From NCBI GenBank assembly GCA_016758965.1, contig JAEPRB010000046.1:148415-212414 (forward strand): a DNA stretch of 64,000 bases, in the 5' to 3' direction. The notes beneath the pieces were generated by a model that did no database searches, was not told the origin of the DNA, and saw only the letters and a program-made list of their open reading frames with translations. The position numbers and the translations under genes are program-made. Position 1 is the first letter of the stretch; every line of letters begins with the position of its first letter. The stretch comes from Circinella minor. Taxonomy: Eukaryota > Mucoromycota > Mucoromycetes > Mucorales > Lichtheimiaceae. Shown in pieces: positions 1-10,181 of this stretch.

Positions 1-36
1 GTACCTGATGTTGAGGAGGATATCATATACGGATGA
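1..36 (+). CDS. Possible 3' tip of a gene cut by the window edge
   Basis: Frame 1 reads eleven acidic/hydrophobic codons (VPDVEEDIIYG) and then TGA. This could be the C-terminal end of a gene lying to the left, because the sequence that follows turns at once into AT-rich, stop-filled DNA of 3'-UTR type. The stretch is too short for any family assignment, and a chance open frame is quite possible. Confidence 0.3.
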   Translation, partial: VPDVEEDIIYG

Positions 37-973
37 CGGACCCGTTCGTTTGACTCTTGCCAATTGTAATATTTTTTAATATTGATATCTTTTCCCCGCT
101 TCTGTTGAAGTTGGAAACTGGGTTCTTTTATCAGATCTTCAATTTTTTTTATGCACAAAAGAATGGGACAAAAAAAAAAAAAAAACTCATTATCTGATCG
201 GTGTTTGCGATTTTGTCATCTTGTACAACTTTTCCTAAGAAGTATAGTTTTTGAACACTTTTCAAAAGTTGAGCATATATTTTAAAATTATTATGGATGC
301 ATCAAAACTTTCAAAGTAGTTGTATTTTTTAAAAGAATTACATTATAATTATATCATTATTCTTTTGATCAAAGTAAAAAATTGAGTGTGTATGTTTTTC
401 CCATTTTATGTTTTATATTGTAAATTTTATTTCTATGTGGTTCCAATAAAAGACAAACAATTTGTGCTGCTTTCCCTAAACTGTTTCTGCTTTTTTATTC
501 GCGTAAGCAACAAATTTCTTCAAACGAACTTTTAAATTCAAATCTATTCAATTCTCATTATAAAAACCCAGGAAACATTTCAGTTGCTAGCTAGTAATAT
601 ATTATTTTTCAGTATTTAAATGTTTCATAAGAAGATGTCTTAATAATTTTTTACTTCATATTTTTTGTGCTTAAATTCATTATATAAAGATATTCCTTGT
701 AGATATTGTTAATTCATGGATGGTGGGAAAATTAGAGCATAGTACACAGAATCCTGTTAAATAACATGTAGATGTAACTTAATTCTTTTTGGTGTTTAAG
801 GTAGTTCTGAATGAATTGGATGAATAGAAAGATGTTTTATGTAAAAGTCTAAAAGAGAAAGCATAAATGGGTGGGTTTCAAATGTAATTAAATTGCCGCA
901 TTTTTTTAAAAAAACCAGGTACAACAATAAACTTTCTGTTTTTTTTTTTTTCTTTTTCTGAAACAAAATAATC
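37..973. other. Intergenic AT-rich spacer
   Basis: No coding exon is supported here. The stretch holds poly-A and poly-T runs, one AATAAA (near 446) that could serve an upstream gene, and the presumed promoter and 5' leader of the hydrolase that follows. The minus-strand open frame over 796-981 is low-complexity (Lys run from a poly-T tract) and is not a gene. Confidence 0.6.
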
Positions 974-1759
974 ATGACCATTAATATTCCAGCTCAATTA
1001 GTTCGCCAGACGATTTCTGGTATAAAATATATATTTATTCCACCTAATACAACAAAAAAAACTACATTATGTTTTATTCCTGGTTACCGATCTGAATTTA
1101 TGACATCACGTAAAAGTCATTTGACATATGATATTGCTCAAAGAAACGGTTTTGGATTCATGGCATGGGATCATTATCCAATAGATGGATCAGTTCAACA
1201 ATGGTATGAAAATAGTTGTCAACTCATTCTCGATAATCCATTGGAGAATATCTATTTAATTTGTTCAAGTATGGGAGCTTGGATATCATTATTACTTGCT
1301 CAACGATTCCCAAATGAAATCCGTGGTATTGTGGGTATCGGCGGTGGCGTCGATTTTACTGAACGTTGGTTAACAGAACAAGTACCAATGGAACATCGAG
1401 ATAATCGAAACTATATATGGAAACGACCCTCTCAATATGATCCTTCTGGTTATTATGAAATACCTATAACAAGCTTACTTGATTCACGTTCTGTTCTTTT
1501 ACTCAACAAGTACAAAGATAAAAATAATAGAGAAAAGAATGATAATAATAAGATACAATGTCCAATAATTCTCTTACATGGAGCCAATGATGTTGATGTA
1601 CCTTTAGCTCATGCACAAGAACTAATGAGAACATTACAAGCATGGGGAAATAATAATGTTAAATTGGATATAATTCAAGATGGAGATCATCGGTTATCGA
1701 GACCAGAAAATTTAAAGCAAATAGAACGGAGGATTACTAACATGTTGCAGAACAACTGA
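974..1759 (+). CDS. Alpha/beta hydrolase, ABHD10-like (acyl-protein thioesterase type)
   Basis: Single-exon gene of 261 residues. The nucleophile elbow reads C-S-S-M-G, so Ser99 sits where the family has GxSxG. The acid is probably Asp206 or Asp208 in GANDVDVP after a hydrophobic strand, and the base is His239 in DGDHR, giving a complete catalytic triad in the right order and spacing. An oxyanion-type FIPGY lies near residue 34. Length and the SSMGxW signature fit the ABHD10 family, which in animals is mitochondrial and removes acyl groups from proteins or hydrolyses acyl-glucuronides. The N-terminus is not a clear mitochondrial presequence, so localisation is open. The start is the first ATG after a T-rich leader. 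The substrate in this organism is inferred only from family membership. Confidence 0.75.
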   Translation: MTINIPAQLVRQTISGIKYIFIPPNTTKKTTLCFIPGYRSEFMTSRKSHLTYDIAQRNGFGFMAWDHYPIDGSVQQWYENSCQLILDNPLENIYLICSSMGAWISLLLAQRFPNEIRGIVGIGGGVDFTERWLTEQVPMEHRDNRNYIWKRPSQYDPSGYYEIPITSLLDSRSVLLLNKYKDKNNREKNDNNKIQCPIILLHGANDVDVPLAHAQELMRTLQAWGNNNVKLDIIQDGDHRLSRPENLKQIERRITNMLQNN

Positions 1760-1941
1760 AGGTGAAACCATTATGATATATAAAAATACCATTTATGGGA
1801 ACAATTATTGTTCTAGTCTGTTCTCTTTTCTCTCTCTTCTTTCTTTCTTCCTTTTTTTCTCTTATCCCTTTTTTCTTTTCTTTTCTCTTTTGTTTTATAT
1901 TTATTTATTTTTATATATATACTTGTTTGTTAATTGGACAA

Positions 1942-2554
1942 ATGGGGTTAAAATATCGAGAATATTTAAATGGTAAAAAAGTCTATGGTTGTTCAACATG
2001 TCGTTCACACCTTTCAACAAGTGATAAAGTCATGTCAAGGGTAATTTTGTCATTCTTTATTATTATTTTATAATAATTCAAGTAATAATGGAAAGATTTG
2101 TAAATAAATTAGGATTTCCAAGGACAATATGGTCAAGCATATTTATTCTGTGGAGTGTAAGTATTGCTTATATTACTATATATCAATTAAGAGACTATTT
2201 AACTAATAATAAAAGCATAGTGTTAATATTGAAGAAGGTGAAGAACAACAAGAAAGGTAAATAAAAAAGGAAACTTCTTGACAGATCAACCGATTATATA
2301 GAATTGTATATTAAATAATATATTTATAGAAATATGACGACAGGAAGACATCGAATTGCATCTATAAGCTGTATACGTTGTGGAACAATGTTAGGGTGGA
2401 AATATGTAAGTCCAGAGTATTCATTTCTCCCTTTCGCATGAATAATACTATAGCTAATAATTATAACTGTTAGATTAAAGCATATGATTCTCAACAAAAA
2501 TATAAGGAAGGAAAATATATTTTAGAGAAAAGTTTACTACGACTTGTTGATTAA
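1942..2554 (+). CDS. Yippee-like zinc-binding protein
   Basis: Five exons (1942-2040, 2113-2156, 2221-2256, 2330-2405, 2474-2554) join in frame to 111 residues. The start MGLKYREYL is typical of fungal Yippee proteins. An in-frame ATG further upstream would add only a Phe/Leu-rich tail and is not used here. The Yippee fold is clear: a first CxxC (CSTC, residues 17-20), FQGQYGQAYLF, VVNI, TGRHRIASISC, a second CxxC (CIRC) and LGWKY near the end. The two CxxC pairs bind one zinc, as in cereblon- and MIS18-related folds. Yippee proteins are small, conserved eukaryotic proteins linked to nuclear and cell-cycle functions, without a defined enzymatic role. It ends 178 bp before the convergent CLASRP-like gene. 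Confidence 0.88.
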
Positions 2555-2732
2555 TAATATATCATTTCTCTCTTTCTCGAAAATTAACACCTTAAGAACC
2601 AAATTGTACATACAAATGTGACATTATATTATATTATATTATATTATATTATGTTTTTACCCTTCTCTCTATATAATTCATATACTTTTTCTTTCCTTCA
2701 TCCTTTTCTTTCAAAAACTGTGTTTTCTTTGG

Positions 2733-5232
2733 CTAACGTCTTTTATGTCTACTTGATCGAGAACGGGAACGGGAACGAGATCGAGATATTCTTTTTGATG
2801 ACTTTGAATGATGATGGTGATGGTCATAATGAGAACGACGACTATTACTACCACTTGATTTATGATGATGTGAAGAGGAAGAATATCGTCTACTACTTGG
2901 ACTTCTCGAACGAGATCTATGCTTGGATCGTTTTATGGATGGACTACGTCGCCTTCTTCGTCTATTACTACTACTATCACTACTATTATTATCTGATCCA
3001 CTTGTACTAGGTGACCGATATCGTCGTCGTTTTCCATATGATGATGGACTAGGTGATCGATCATTGTCAGAACCACTCGGTGAATAATATCGTCTAGTTG
3101 TTGATTTTTTATCCGATGATGATTTTTTTTCTGGAACATCTCGATCCCCTTTATATGATCCACGAAGTACATTCAATTCATATTCACGTTCTTGATGTTT
3201 CTTTTCTCGTTCATCTGCATCAACTTTTTTTTATTAAAAAATTAATCATTAGTTTTATTTTTAATCTTTTAGCAAATAAAGTTCCCTTCCGAAGATAATC
3301 TTACTTTGTTTTTCTAATCCTTCGCGCATTTTTAATCGAAGTCTTTCCATAGGTGTTAACTTTTTTGTATCTTTTGATGATGATGATGATGGTGGTTGAT
3401 TATTTTCTATAGATGATTTTCTTCTTCATATTCATTTAGCAAGTTCACATGTATACATATATCTCAATTGTGTTATAGATAATAGAAATGAAAAATAAGG
3501 ATTTTACCCTCTTTCTTGAGGAGCATGACGATCTCGCGACGAAGATGCTGATGTTGACGATGCTCGGGGTTCTTCATCATGTTGTTCAGGTAGGTTGGAT
3601 GAAGAAGAACCGAATTCAATCACTACATCAGATTGAGAGTTATTATTTCCATCTTCTTCAACTGAGCTATCACTTTCAGAACTATTATAATAAGGTTCAT
3701 AAGTTGGACTAGATCGACCTCCTCTAGATGGACTTTTTCGATCATATCTTGATCGTCTTCTTCTACGTCGACTACTACGTTCATCTCTTGATCGTCGACT
3801 ACTACTTCCACTACTGGCATCCTTTGATTTTCCTCCATTGTCTTTACCCTACCATTTTCTTTTTTTAGTAAAAAAATTCCAATAACAGCCGATTGGGTCA
3901 TCATTCTATCCTTCCTTTCTTTTTATTATTACTATTTACCTGCTTCGCTTTTAATTCTCTTAATTGTTCATCACGGTCTCTTTTGACCATGCGCAAAAGA
4001 CGAGAATAATTACGAATACCATATTTGCTTGCCATATCATTAAGTGTCTTTTTATCCTTATCACTTAAATCATCGACATATTGAAGAATATCAGCTTCTT
4101 TTAGTAATTGAGATTCGTCTTCTTTTTCTAAGGCATCGTCATTGGATACATTTGAAGTACCATAATCATATCCATATCCTTTTTCTGGTTTTCTATATAT
4201 AAATTTAGAATTAGTTAACTTTCATTCATCTATATTATATAAATCATTTACTCCCTACTTTGAATTATTTAACATGGCTAAAAGTGCTTTATGTCTTTCT
4301 AATAATTTTGTCCATTCTTCTTCCACTTCATTTAATCGTTCTCGTTCAGAAACTATAATTATATAATTAGATATATGTATTTTTTTCGTCATCATCATCA
4401 TCATCATTATTATTATTACCTTTTAGTCGCTCAGCTTCTACAAGATCATGATATCGTTCAAAGTTTAATTCATCCATCATGTGTTGTTCTTTTACAGGCA
4501 TTGTTTGTTTTGTCTTTTTTTCAGGAACATAATCCAATAATGAACGACCATCAAATCTATTTCGTTTTCACACATACACACAGAAGATTAGTTTATATAT
4601 TATACATACATAGTTTCATTATTATATTGTTCACCTGTCAATTCTAATATCAGTATTGCCTTGCCAAGGCATGCTAGAAATACAGTAGAATATATATATA
4701 AGTCTCGTTAGTATCGTTCCTTTAATTTTTCTCATTGTCATATATTCAAAAGAGAAAGGATGTATGTTCATTAATTACGCACAGATTATCTTGGTTCTCA
4801 TGATAATAAAATTGTTCAGCATCAGGATAAAGTTTTGTTGATGACCCAATGACTCTTAATAATTGCTTTGGGTCGCCAAGCTATATATTTGTAATGGTTT
4901 ATAATAGTTTGTTATTGTTTTTTTTTTAAATAAACAAATAGTTTCAAGTTAAAAGCTTCAGAATAAAATATTTAATAGTAAATAATATAAAATATATACC
5001 CGTGATTCATAGAAAGCGCGTCGACGTTCAGCACGTTTTTTATGATCTACCATCAACTCTTTGATCTAAGTTTATGTTTATGAGCATTAGAGACACGTTG
5101 GCAAATTGAACACGGAAAAAAAAACAGAAAAAAAAAACGTGTGTAATTATATATATGAGAAGAGAGAAAGAGAGAGAGGTCAAATTGGATTCTGATTACC
5201 CTCTTTTCATTAGCCCTAGCTTCATGCCACAT
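2733..5232 (-). CDS. CLASRP/SWAP-type SR-rich alternative splicing regulator
   Basis: Ten exons (5232-5200, 5065-5000, 4880-4783, 4673-4635, 4556-4420, 4352-4259, 4192-3940, 3848-3508, 3423-3305, 3223-2733) give 556 residues in frame. The N-terminus (MWHEAR, then DHKKRAERRR, MPWQGNT and a short D-G/R-F-D patch) is the diagnostic SWAP N-terminal domain of CLASRP, a CLK4-associated nuclear SR protein. The middle repeats the family's acidic-to-basic helix (NDMASKYGIRNYSRLLRMVKRD), then SSPTYEPY, then a LTPMERLRLKMREGL block. The C-terminus is an RS/His-rich tail full of SR dipeptides. The likely role is splice-site choice in nuclear speckles. It is divergently paired with the SLC35F-like gene, the starts being 227 bp apart. 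Confidence 0.85.
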
Positions 5233-5459
5233 GTTTATTAATATGTATATGCAAGGCGAATAAAAAAAAAATATAATTATTCTAAAACGCCAACATCAGC
5301 CCCTCATATTACTTTACACAGAAAAATAAATAGAAAGATTCGGTTGTTTAAATAAACAAAAAGTGTCATACAACTGATATAATTTCAGGTTCTTTCTTTC
5401 TCTCTCTCACTTTAGTTTTTTTTTTTGGCATTGTATATTATAATAATAAATGCATCATC

Positions 5460-7070
5460 ATGTCTTCTTCACCAACATACCATTCTGTTCCCATCAATGA
5501 CATTTCGACGTCACCTACTTTACAACAACCTATTAAAAGAGGTCGATCCATGTTAGCAGCTGTCATGCTTGGTATATGTATTATTTCGTTTGTACTTCAA
5601 ACAGAGTTAGCACAATATGTTCAACGAACAACAAATTATCATAAACCTTATTTGATTTTGTACGTATAAATTATTTACTTTTATAATTTTCTTTTTTTCT
5701 TTGTTTTGGTTTGGTGTAATTATAATATATATATATGGGCGTGTATGAAAATCAATCAATGTATCAATACAACAAGTTAATATACATTATGGGTATACAG
5801 AGTTTCTGTAAAATGAGCTGATCAAGGAAGTAAAATACTACCATTATCCGATTCTATTTTCGTCTCACAAACTTGACTCATGTGATGTCAGGTGTGTGGG
5901 TGGGGAAAAAGGGAAGGGAAAGAAGAATGAGTGAGGAAAAGGATGGGGGGAAATATAGTATGCTGAAACGCAAAGAAAAAAAAAAAAGAAAAAAAAATCA
6001 AGTTTATTAATTTTTTAAAACAACAAAATGGACACTACAAACCACATTTTCTATTCAACTTGTTCGAAACAAAATATCTATCAAAACTTTAAAAAAATAG
6101 ATATGTAAGCCATTGTTGTTATGTTTTTATGGCACCTATACAGTTTATTGGTGAATTAATTGTACGATACAAGAGTCCAAATAAAAATATATTGGAATTA
6201 ATCAAAGACACGGCTCGTGAATGTAAACTGGAATTGGAACAATCTTTAGAAGATTTACAACAAGTCCGTGGTCAACAACATGTATCAAGATTTTCATTTT
6301 GTATTCGCACTGTCATCTATATTGCGGCATTATTAACCATTCCATCCTATTTATGGTATGTCAGTGTCAATTTGACAAGTATGGCCAATTTAACTGCTAT
6401 TTTCAATACTGGATGTTTTTTTGCCTATCTTTTTTCTATCATGATGTTGGGTGATAAATTGGTCATGTCCAAAATAGCTGCTGTCTTTTTATGTATTGCT
6501 GGTGTATTTACAATGGCGTTTTGGCCTTCTCCTGATTCTAATAATAATAATGATCAAGTGAGCGATGGAACTGGTGATGGCGATGACGACAATAACAAGA
6601 GTTATGCTGCATCCATCTTTGGTATTGTTGTAGCAGCTTTTGCAGCAGCTACTTACGGATTTTATGAAGTTTATTATAAAAAATATGCAGCACCACCACG
6701 ACCTTCGGTATTATTTGCTAATGCTGTCACCACCGGTATCGGTATCACGACATTTTTGTTACTATGGATTCCTATCCCTATTTTTCATTGGATTGGCCAT
6801 GAAACTTTTGAAGTCCCTGATCTGCGTACGTTTACTTATATGTTAGGTATTGCCTCCATGAGTGTTGTTTATAATGCTACTTTTATGTGTGTGATTGCAT
6901 TGGTAAATCCAGTTTTCGCAGCAGTAGGTGTCATGTTAACTGTACCTGCCGTCGCTATCACGGATGTATTCGTGACAGGCATTATGACTCCTCCTTCAAC
7001 TATTGTTGGTAGTATACTTATACTAATTGGCTTTTATATTCTTAATCGTCAAGTTAAAGCCGAATCATGA
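5460..7070 (+). CDS. SLC35F/EamA-type membrane transporter
   Basis: Two exons (5460-5659 and 6101-7070) separated by an unusually long 441-bp intron encode 389 residues. The join recreates LILYVSHCCYVFMAPIQF, a membrane helix conserved in this family, which fixes the splice sites. About ten hydrophobic segments are visible, with the half-repeat (TSMANLTAIFNTGCFFAYLFS, then a second EamA half near VYNATFMCVIALVNPVFAAVGVML) typical of drug/metabolite transporters. A short acidic Asn/Asp-rich loop around residues 205-225 separates the halves. Relatives are the yeast YML018C-type vacuolar proteins and animal SLC35F proteins, whose substrates are mostly unknown. The cargo is therefore not predicted. 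Confidence 0.82.
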
Positions 7071-7400
7071 TAATCAATATTATATATATATATATATATA
7101 TATTATCCCCCACCATGAAGGTTACCCATACATCCATCTATCTTTTTCTCTATATAAACCTCTTGTCCCTCATATATACTAATTTTTTTCTCTTTACTAC
7201 ATAGAAAAAATATATAAATCAATTTATAAAAATAAATATATAAATAAAACTTGCATAAAATTTTCATTTTTGTAATAATTATAATTTGCAAAAGCAAAGG
7301 GTATATAAATGGTACTTTTTTTAATACAGTTCAAATAATCCAGAACGTTTTATTTTTTAAATTGAAATTTTGTTAAGAACAAAAAAGAAGACAAAACTTC
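7071..7400. other. Convergent intergenic spacer
   Basis: Shared 3' flank of the SLC35F-like gene and RPS22. It contains a (TA)n run at about 7081-7102 and A/T-rich tracts but no supported exon. The minus-strand frame at 7103-7297 is Lys/Tyr/Ile-rich and has no coding character. Confidence 0.6.
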
Positions 7401-8125
7401 TTAGTAGAAGAAACCAAGAATCTTGCCACCAACGTGCTTGCGACGAGCTTCTTCGTGGTCCATGATACCGGCAGAGGTGGTCAAGATGACATAACCGAAT
7501 TGACGCGAGGGCAAAAGGTTGGCGGTCCACTTTTCAAGTTCAGAAATCTTGATGTTGAAGCGGGGGCTGATAACACCACACTTGTTCAAACGACCGTTCA
7601 ATTGGATAACGATCTTACCGGAACGATGATCATCGATTTCTTCGAATTCACCAATGTAACCTAATATAATATATTTCCCATTTTCATTTGATAAATTAAT
7701 AATCCGTTATTATACATATGCTTCATATATTATAATAAAAAAAAGAGGGGTAAATAATAATAAATGTGTCAAATCTTCTAACGGATTTATAACATATTCC
7801 ATAGTGCTATATATCCGGCATTAGACGTGAAGTTACTCTTCCGCATCATTAAAGGGCAAAAGTGGTAATAATTTTTTTCGTAAAGAAAAAAAGTCACTTT
7901 CAACCAGTTAAATACGGGTTTTGTGTGTGTGTGTTGTAAATGTGGAAAAAAGAAAAAAGTAATGTAATAAAATATTTTATTAAAATGCTTACCGTGCTTT
8001 TGCATGACAGACAAGAACTTGACAATGACCTTGGAAGAAGGACGGATCATGACTTGACGCTTACCACGGCGTTCAGCGTTGTTGATGCTGTTCAAGCAGT
8101 CGTTCAAAACAGAGGCGCGGACCAT
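7401..8125 (-). CDS. RPS22: 40S ribosomal protein uS8 (RPS22/S15a)
   Basis: Two exons (8125-7993 and 7660-7401) give exactly 130 residues, the standard length for eukaryotic uS8. The start [25 protein letters not shown] and the end [11 protein letters not shown] are near-invariant across eukaryotes, so the assignment is secure. The protein binds the central domain of 18S rRNA and is essential for small-subunit assembly. The ATG directly follows a TTAG, which suggests a 5'-UTR intron, common in ribosomal protein genes; possible donors read GTAAG on the minus strand near 8892 and 8789. The 332-bp coding intron (7661-7992) is longer than most here and contains a structured segment described separately. 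Codon use is biased toward C-ending codons, as expected for high expression. Confidence 0.97.
7770..7905 (-). ncRNA. Candidate intronic H/ACA-type snoRNA in the RPS22 intron
   Basis: On the minus strand the intron shows, in order: a hairpin with lower stem AAAGTG/CACTTT (7895-7900 with 7859-7864) and an upper T7C/GA7 stem; an AGAGTA matching the H box consensus ANANNA (7834-7839); a second hairpin with CTAA/TTAG and CGGAT/ATCCG stems around an internal TGC bulge (7813-7824 with 7778-7786); then an ACA a dozen bases further on. This is the hairpin-hinge-hairpin-tail order of H/ACA guide RNAs. Baker's yeast RPS22B hosts the H/ACA RNA snR44 in an intron, which makes the location suggestive. The call rests on eye-folded stems only, and A/T runs could pair by chance. 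Confidence 0.3.
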
Positions 8126-9418
8126 CTAATAATTGAAAGTATGTGTGTATATTGTTAATATTCAAAAGCGTATATACTTAAATGAGTGTCGTCCCTCAAT
8201 ATAAAATCCAAATGGGACGATTCATAAAAGCATCGCCCTTTTAGTCTCAAGCAAGTGGCAAACCATCTTTTACAAGAATGGGCTTTGCAAGTGACATTGT
8301 ATATGTTATTTTCAAATATATTATTCAAATGGATTGTATAGATGAGGTATAGGATGGATGGATAATTTTTATATATATATCTTGGATGGATGGATTACCT
8401 TTCGGCTATAGATATAATGGAAGAGGAGGATCTTTCAAGAGGTCCAGGAAATTTTTAAGTTTTATTTTATCTATCGGGACCTAAAAAAAAAATTGGTTGT
8501 CAAGGCGATGGCTTGTGCTACCTGACAAACTTCTGTTGCCATGCAACATTTTTTTTTTTGAAAGTAAGCTTCATAAAGATTACATTTTTGTTTGATCTTC
8601 AGTTTTCAACTATATCAATAAACACTCTTATGTTTCGTATTAAAATTTTTAATCTGTCCAAAAAGTGTATTGTATGTCAAAAAAGAAACACCAGTTTAAA
8701 AATCCTCAAAATAAAATATTTTTGTATAAAAAACATTGATATAAGCTTAAATGTTTTTTTAGTGTAATTACATCCTTGATTTTTGCTTACCTATACAACA
8801 TTTTTTTCTTTTACTCATTAATTATTATATATCTGGTTGTTTAACACGACGAAGAAACTATTGGTAATAATAATAGCTAAAAAGGACACTTACGGGAAAC
8901 AAAAAAGATGATACTAGAAGGAAAAGCAACACAAAACAGCAAATTCATTTTTGATTGTATAATCCCTCTGCTAGAAATAAAAAAAGATATACATTGCCAG
9001 TAAAATTGTAAATTGCTGAGCTATTTTTATTGTTTATAATGATATATAATGGGTGTTGTGTAATTGAAATGGCCGTGCATATCAAATATGCATAAAGGTA
9101 AAGCCTAATTTTTTTTAAAGAAAACATAATAATAATAATAACAAAGATAAAAACCTACCTATTCAACTTGTCGATTTTTCGTTTTAAACAAGAATAAATA
9201 ATAAAAAGGGTTGATTCAAGAATAGAGTATACTATTTTTTGCTTAACAGTAACTCTAGAGTTCATATTAAAGGATTGTTGTTGTTTTAGCAAAAAAAAAA
9301 AAAAAAAATACAATGAAATTTTTTCCCGCCCTTCGAAAATTTACCTTTTCTTTCTTCTTTGTTAAAAACCGGAATCATCCCGAGGTGCAAAAGTTATTTG
9401 AATTGAAAACATATTAAA
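8126..9418. other. Divergent intergenic region between RPS22 and the KH-like gene
   Basis: About 1.3 kb with no supported coding exon. It should contain both promoters and probably RPS22 5'-UTR exons and introns. The plus-strand frame 8513-8767 is Phe/Ile/Lys-rich from AT-rich sequence and shows no domain. Several direct ATGGATGGAT stretches lie near 8350-8395. A 17-19 nt poly-A run sits at about 9291-9308. Confidence 0.55.
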
Positions 9419-10150
9419 ATGGTTCAACGTAAGTATAGCTGGTGGTTGATTGGCATTATATAATAAATTAAACAACATAATAATTAACAATAATAGCTTG
9501 TTTTTTTTAGCAAACAACAAAGTTTATCCGTTTGCATATATTAGTGAAAAGATCTATGAAAAATGGAAGAAAAGAATCGAGTAACTGTCAAAAAAAAAGT
9601 TGGTCTCAATCGAAAGATTATATTGATAATACATATTTACCATTTTTTTTTCTTTTCACATTAGTACCTTAGCAGAACAAACTAGAACGACCATTACCTA
9701 TAATTTTATTGAACAGGTAAAATTATCTTAAATGTCGCGAAAAAAAAGTAGACTTTTTTTTTTTGCAAGCAAAAAAGGAAAGAAAAGAACGCGTTGCTTT
9801 TACGTTTTTTTTTTTCAATTATCTTTGACAATTAACAACAATCTAAATAATAATAATAGTTTTTTGATATAACTGGTCGTTCACAAGAAGGTGTTGAGAA
9901 AGCGTAAGTATCTATGTACCTTTTTATCACTATTATTATTGTAAATGAACTAATTTTCTCGATACAAAAATATTTTATCCTTCAAAATAGTGTACAGCAT
10001 ATTTGTCAGGGATTGTTGCCAAAGCTTGTAAGTTTATTTTTTTGTATCACATGAAAATCGGGATTTTTTTTTTTTTTTGCATTATGGGATGAGGTGGGAT
10101 GGTTGAAGATGGAAAAGTGAAAAGGAAATTAATTAATTTACAACTCTTCC

Positions 10151-10181
<31 letters not shown>

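Noticed and set aside
1795..2073. Upstream in-frame extension of the Yippee gene (Phe/Leu-rich)
   Set aside because: The extension is T-rich leader sequence. Family members begin at the MGLKY start, and the frame also runs into the first intron.
8513..8767. 84-residue plus-strand frame
   Set aside because: Lys/Phe/Ile-rich from AT-rich DNA, with no family and no exon continuation.
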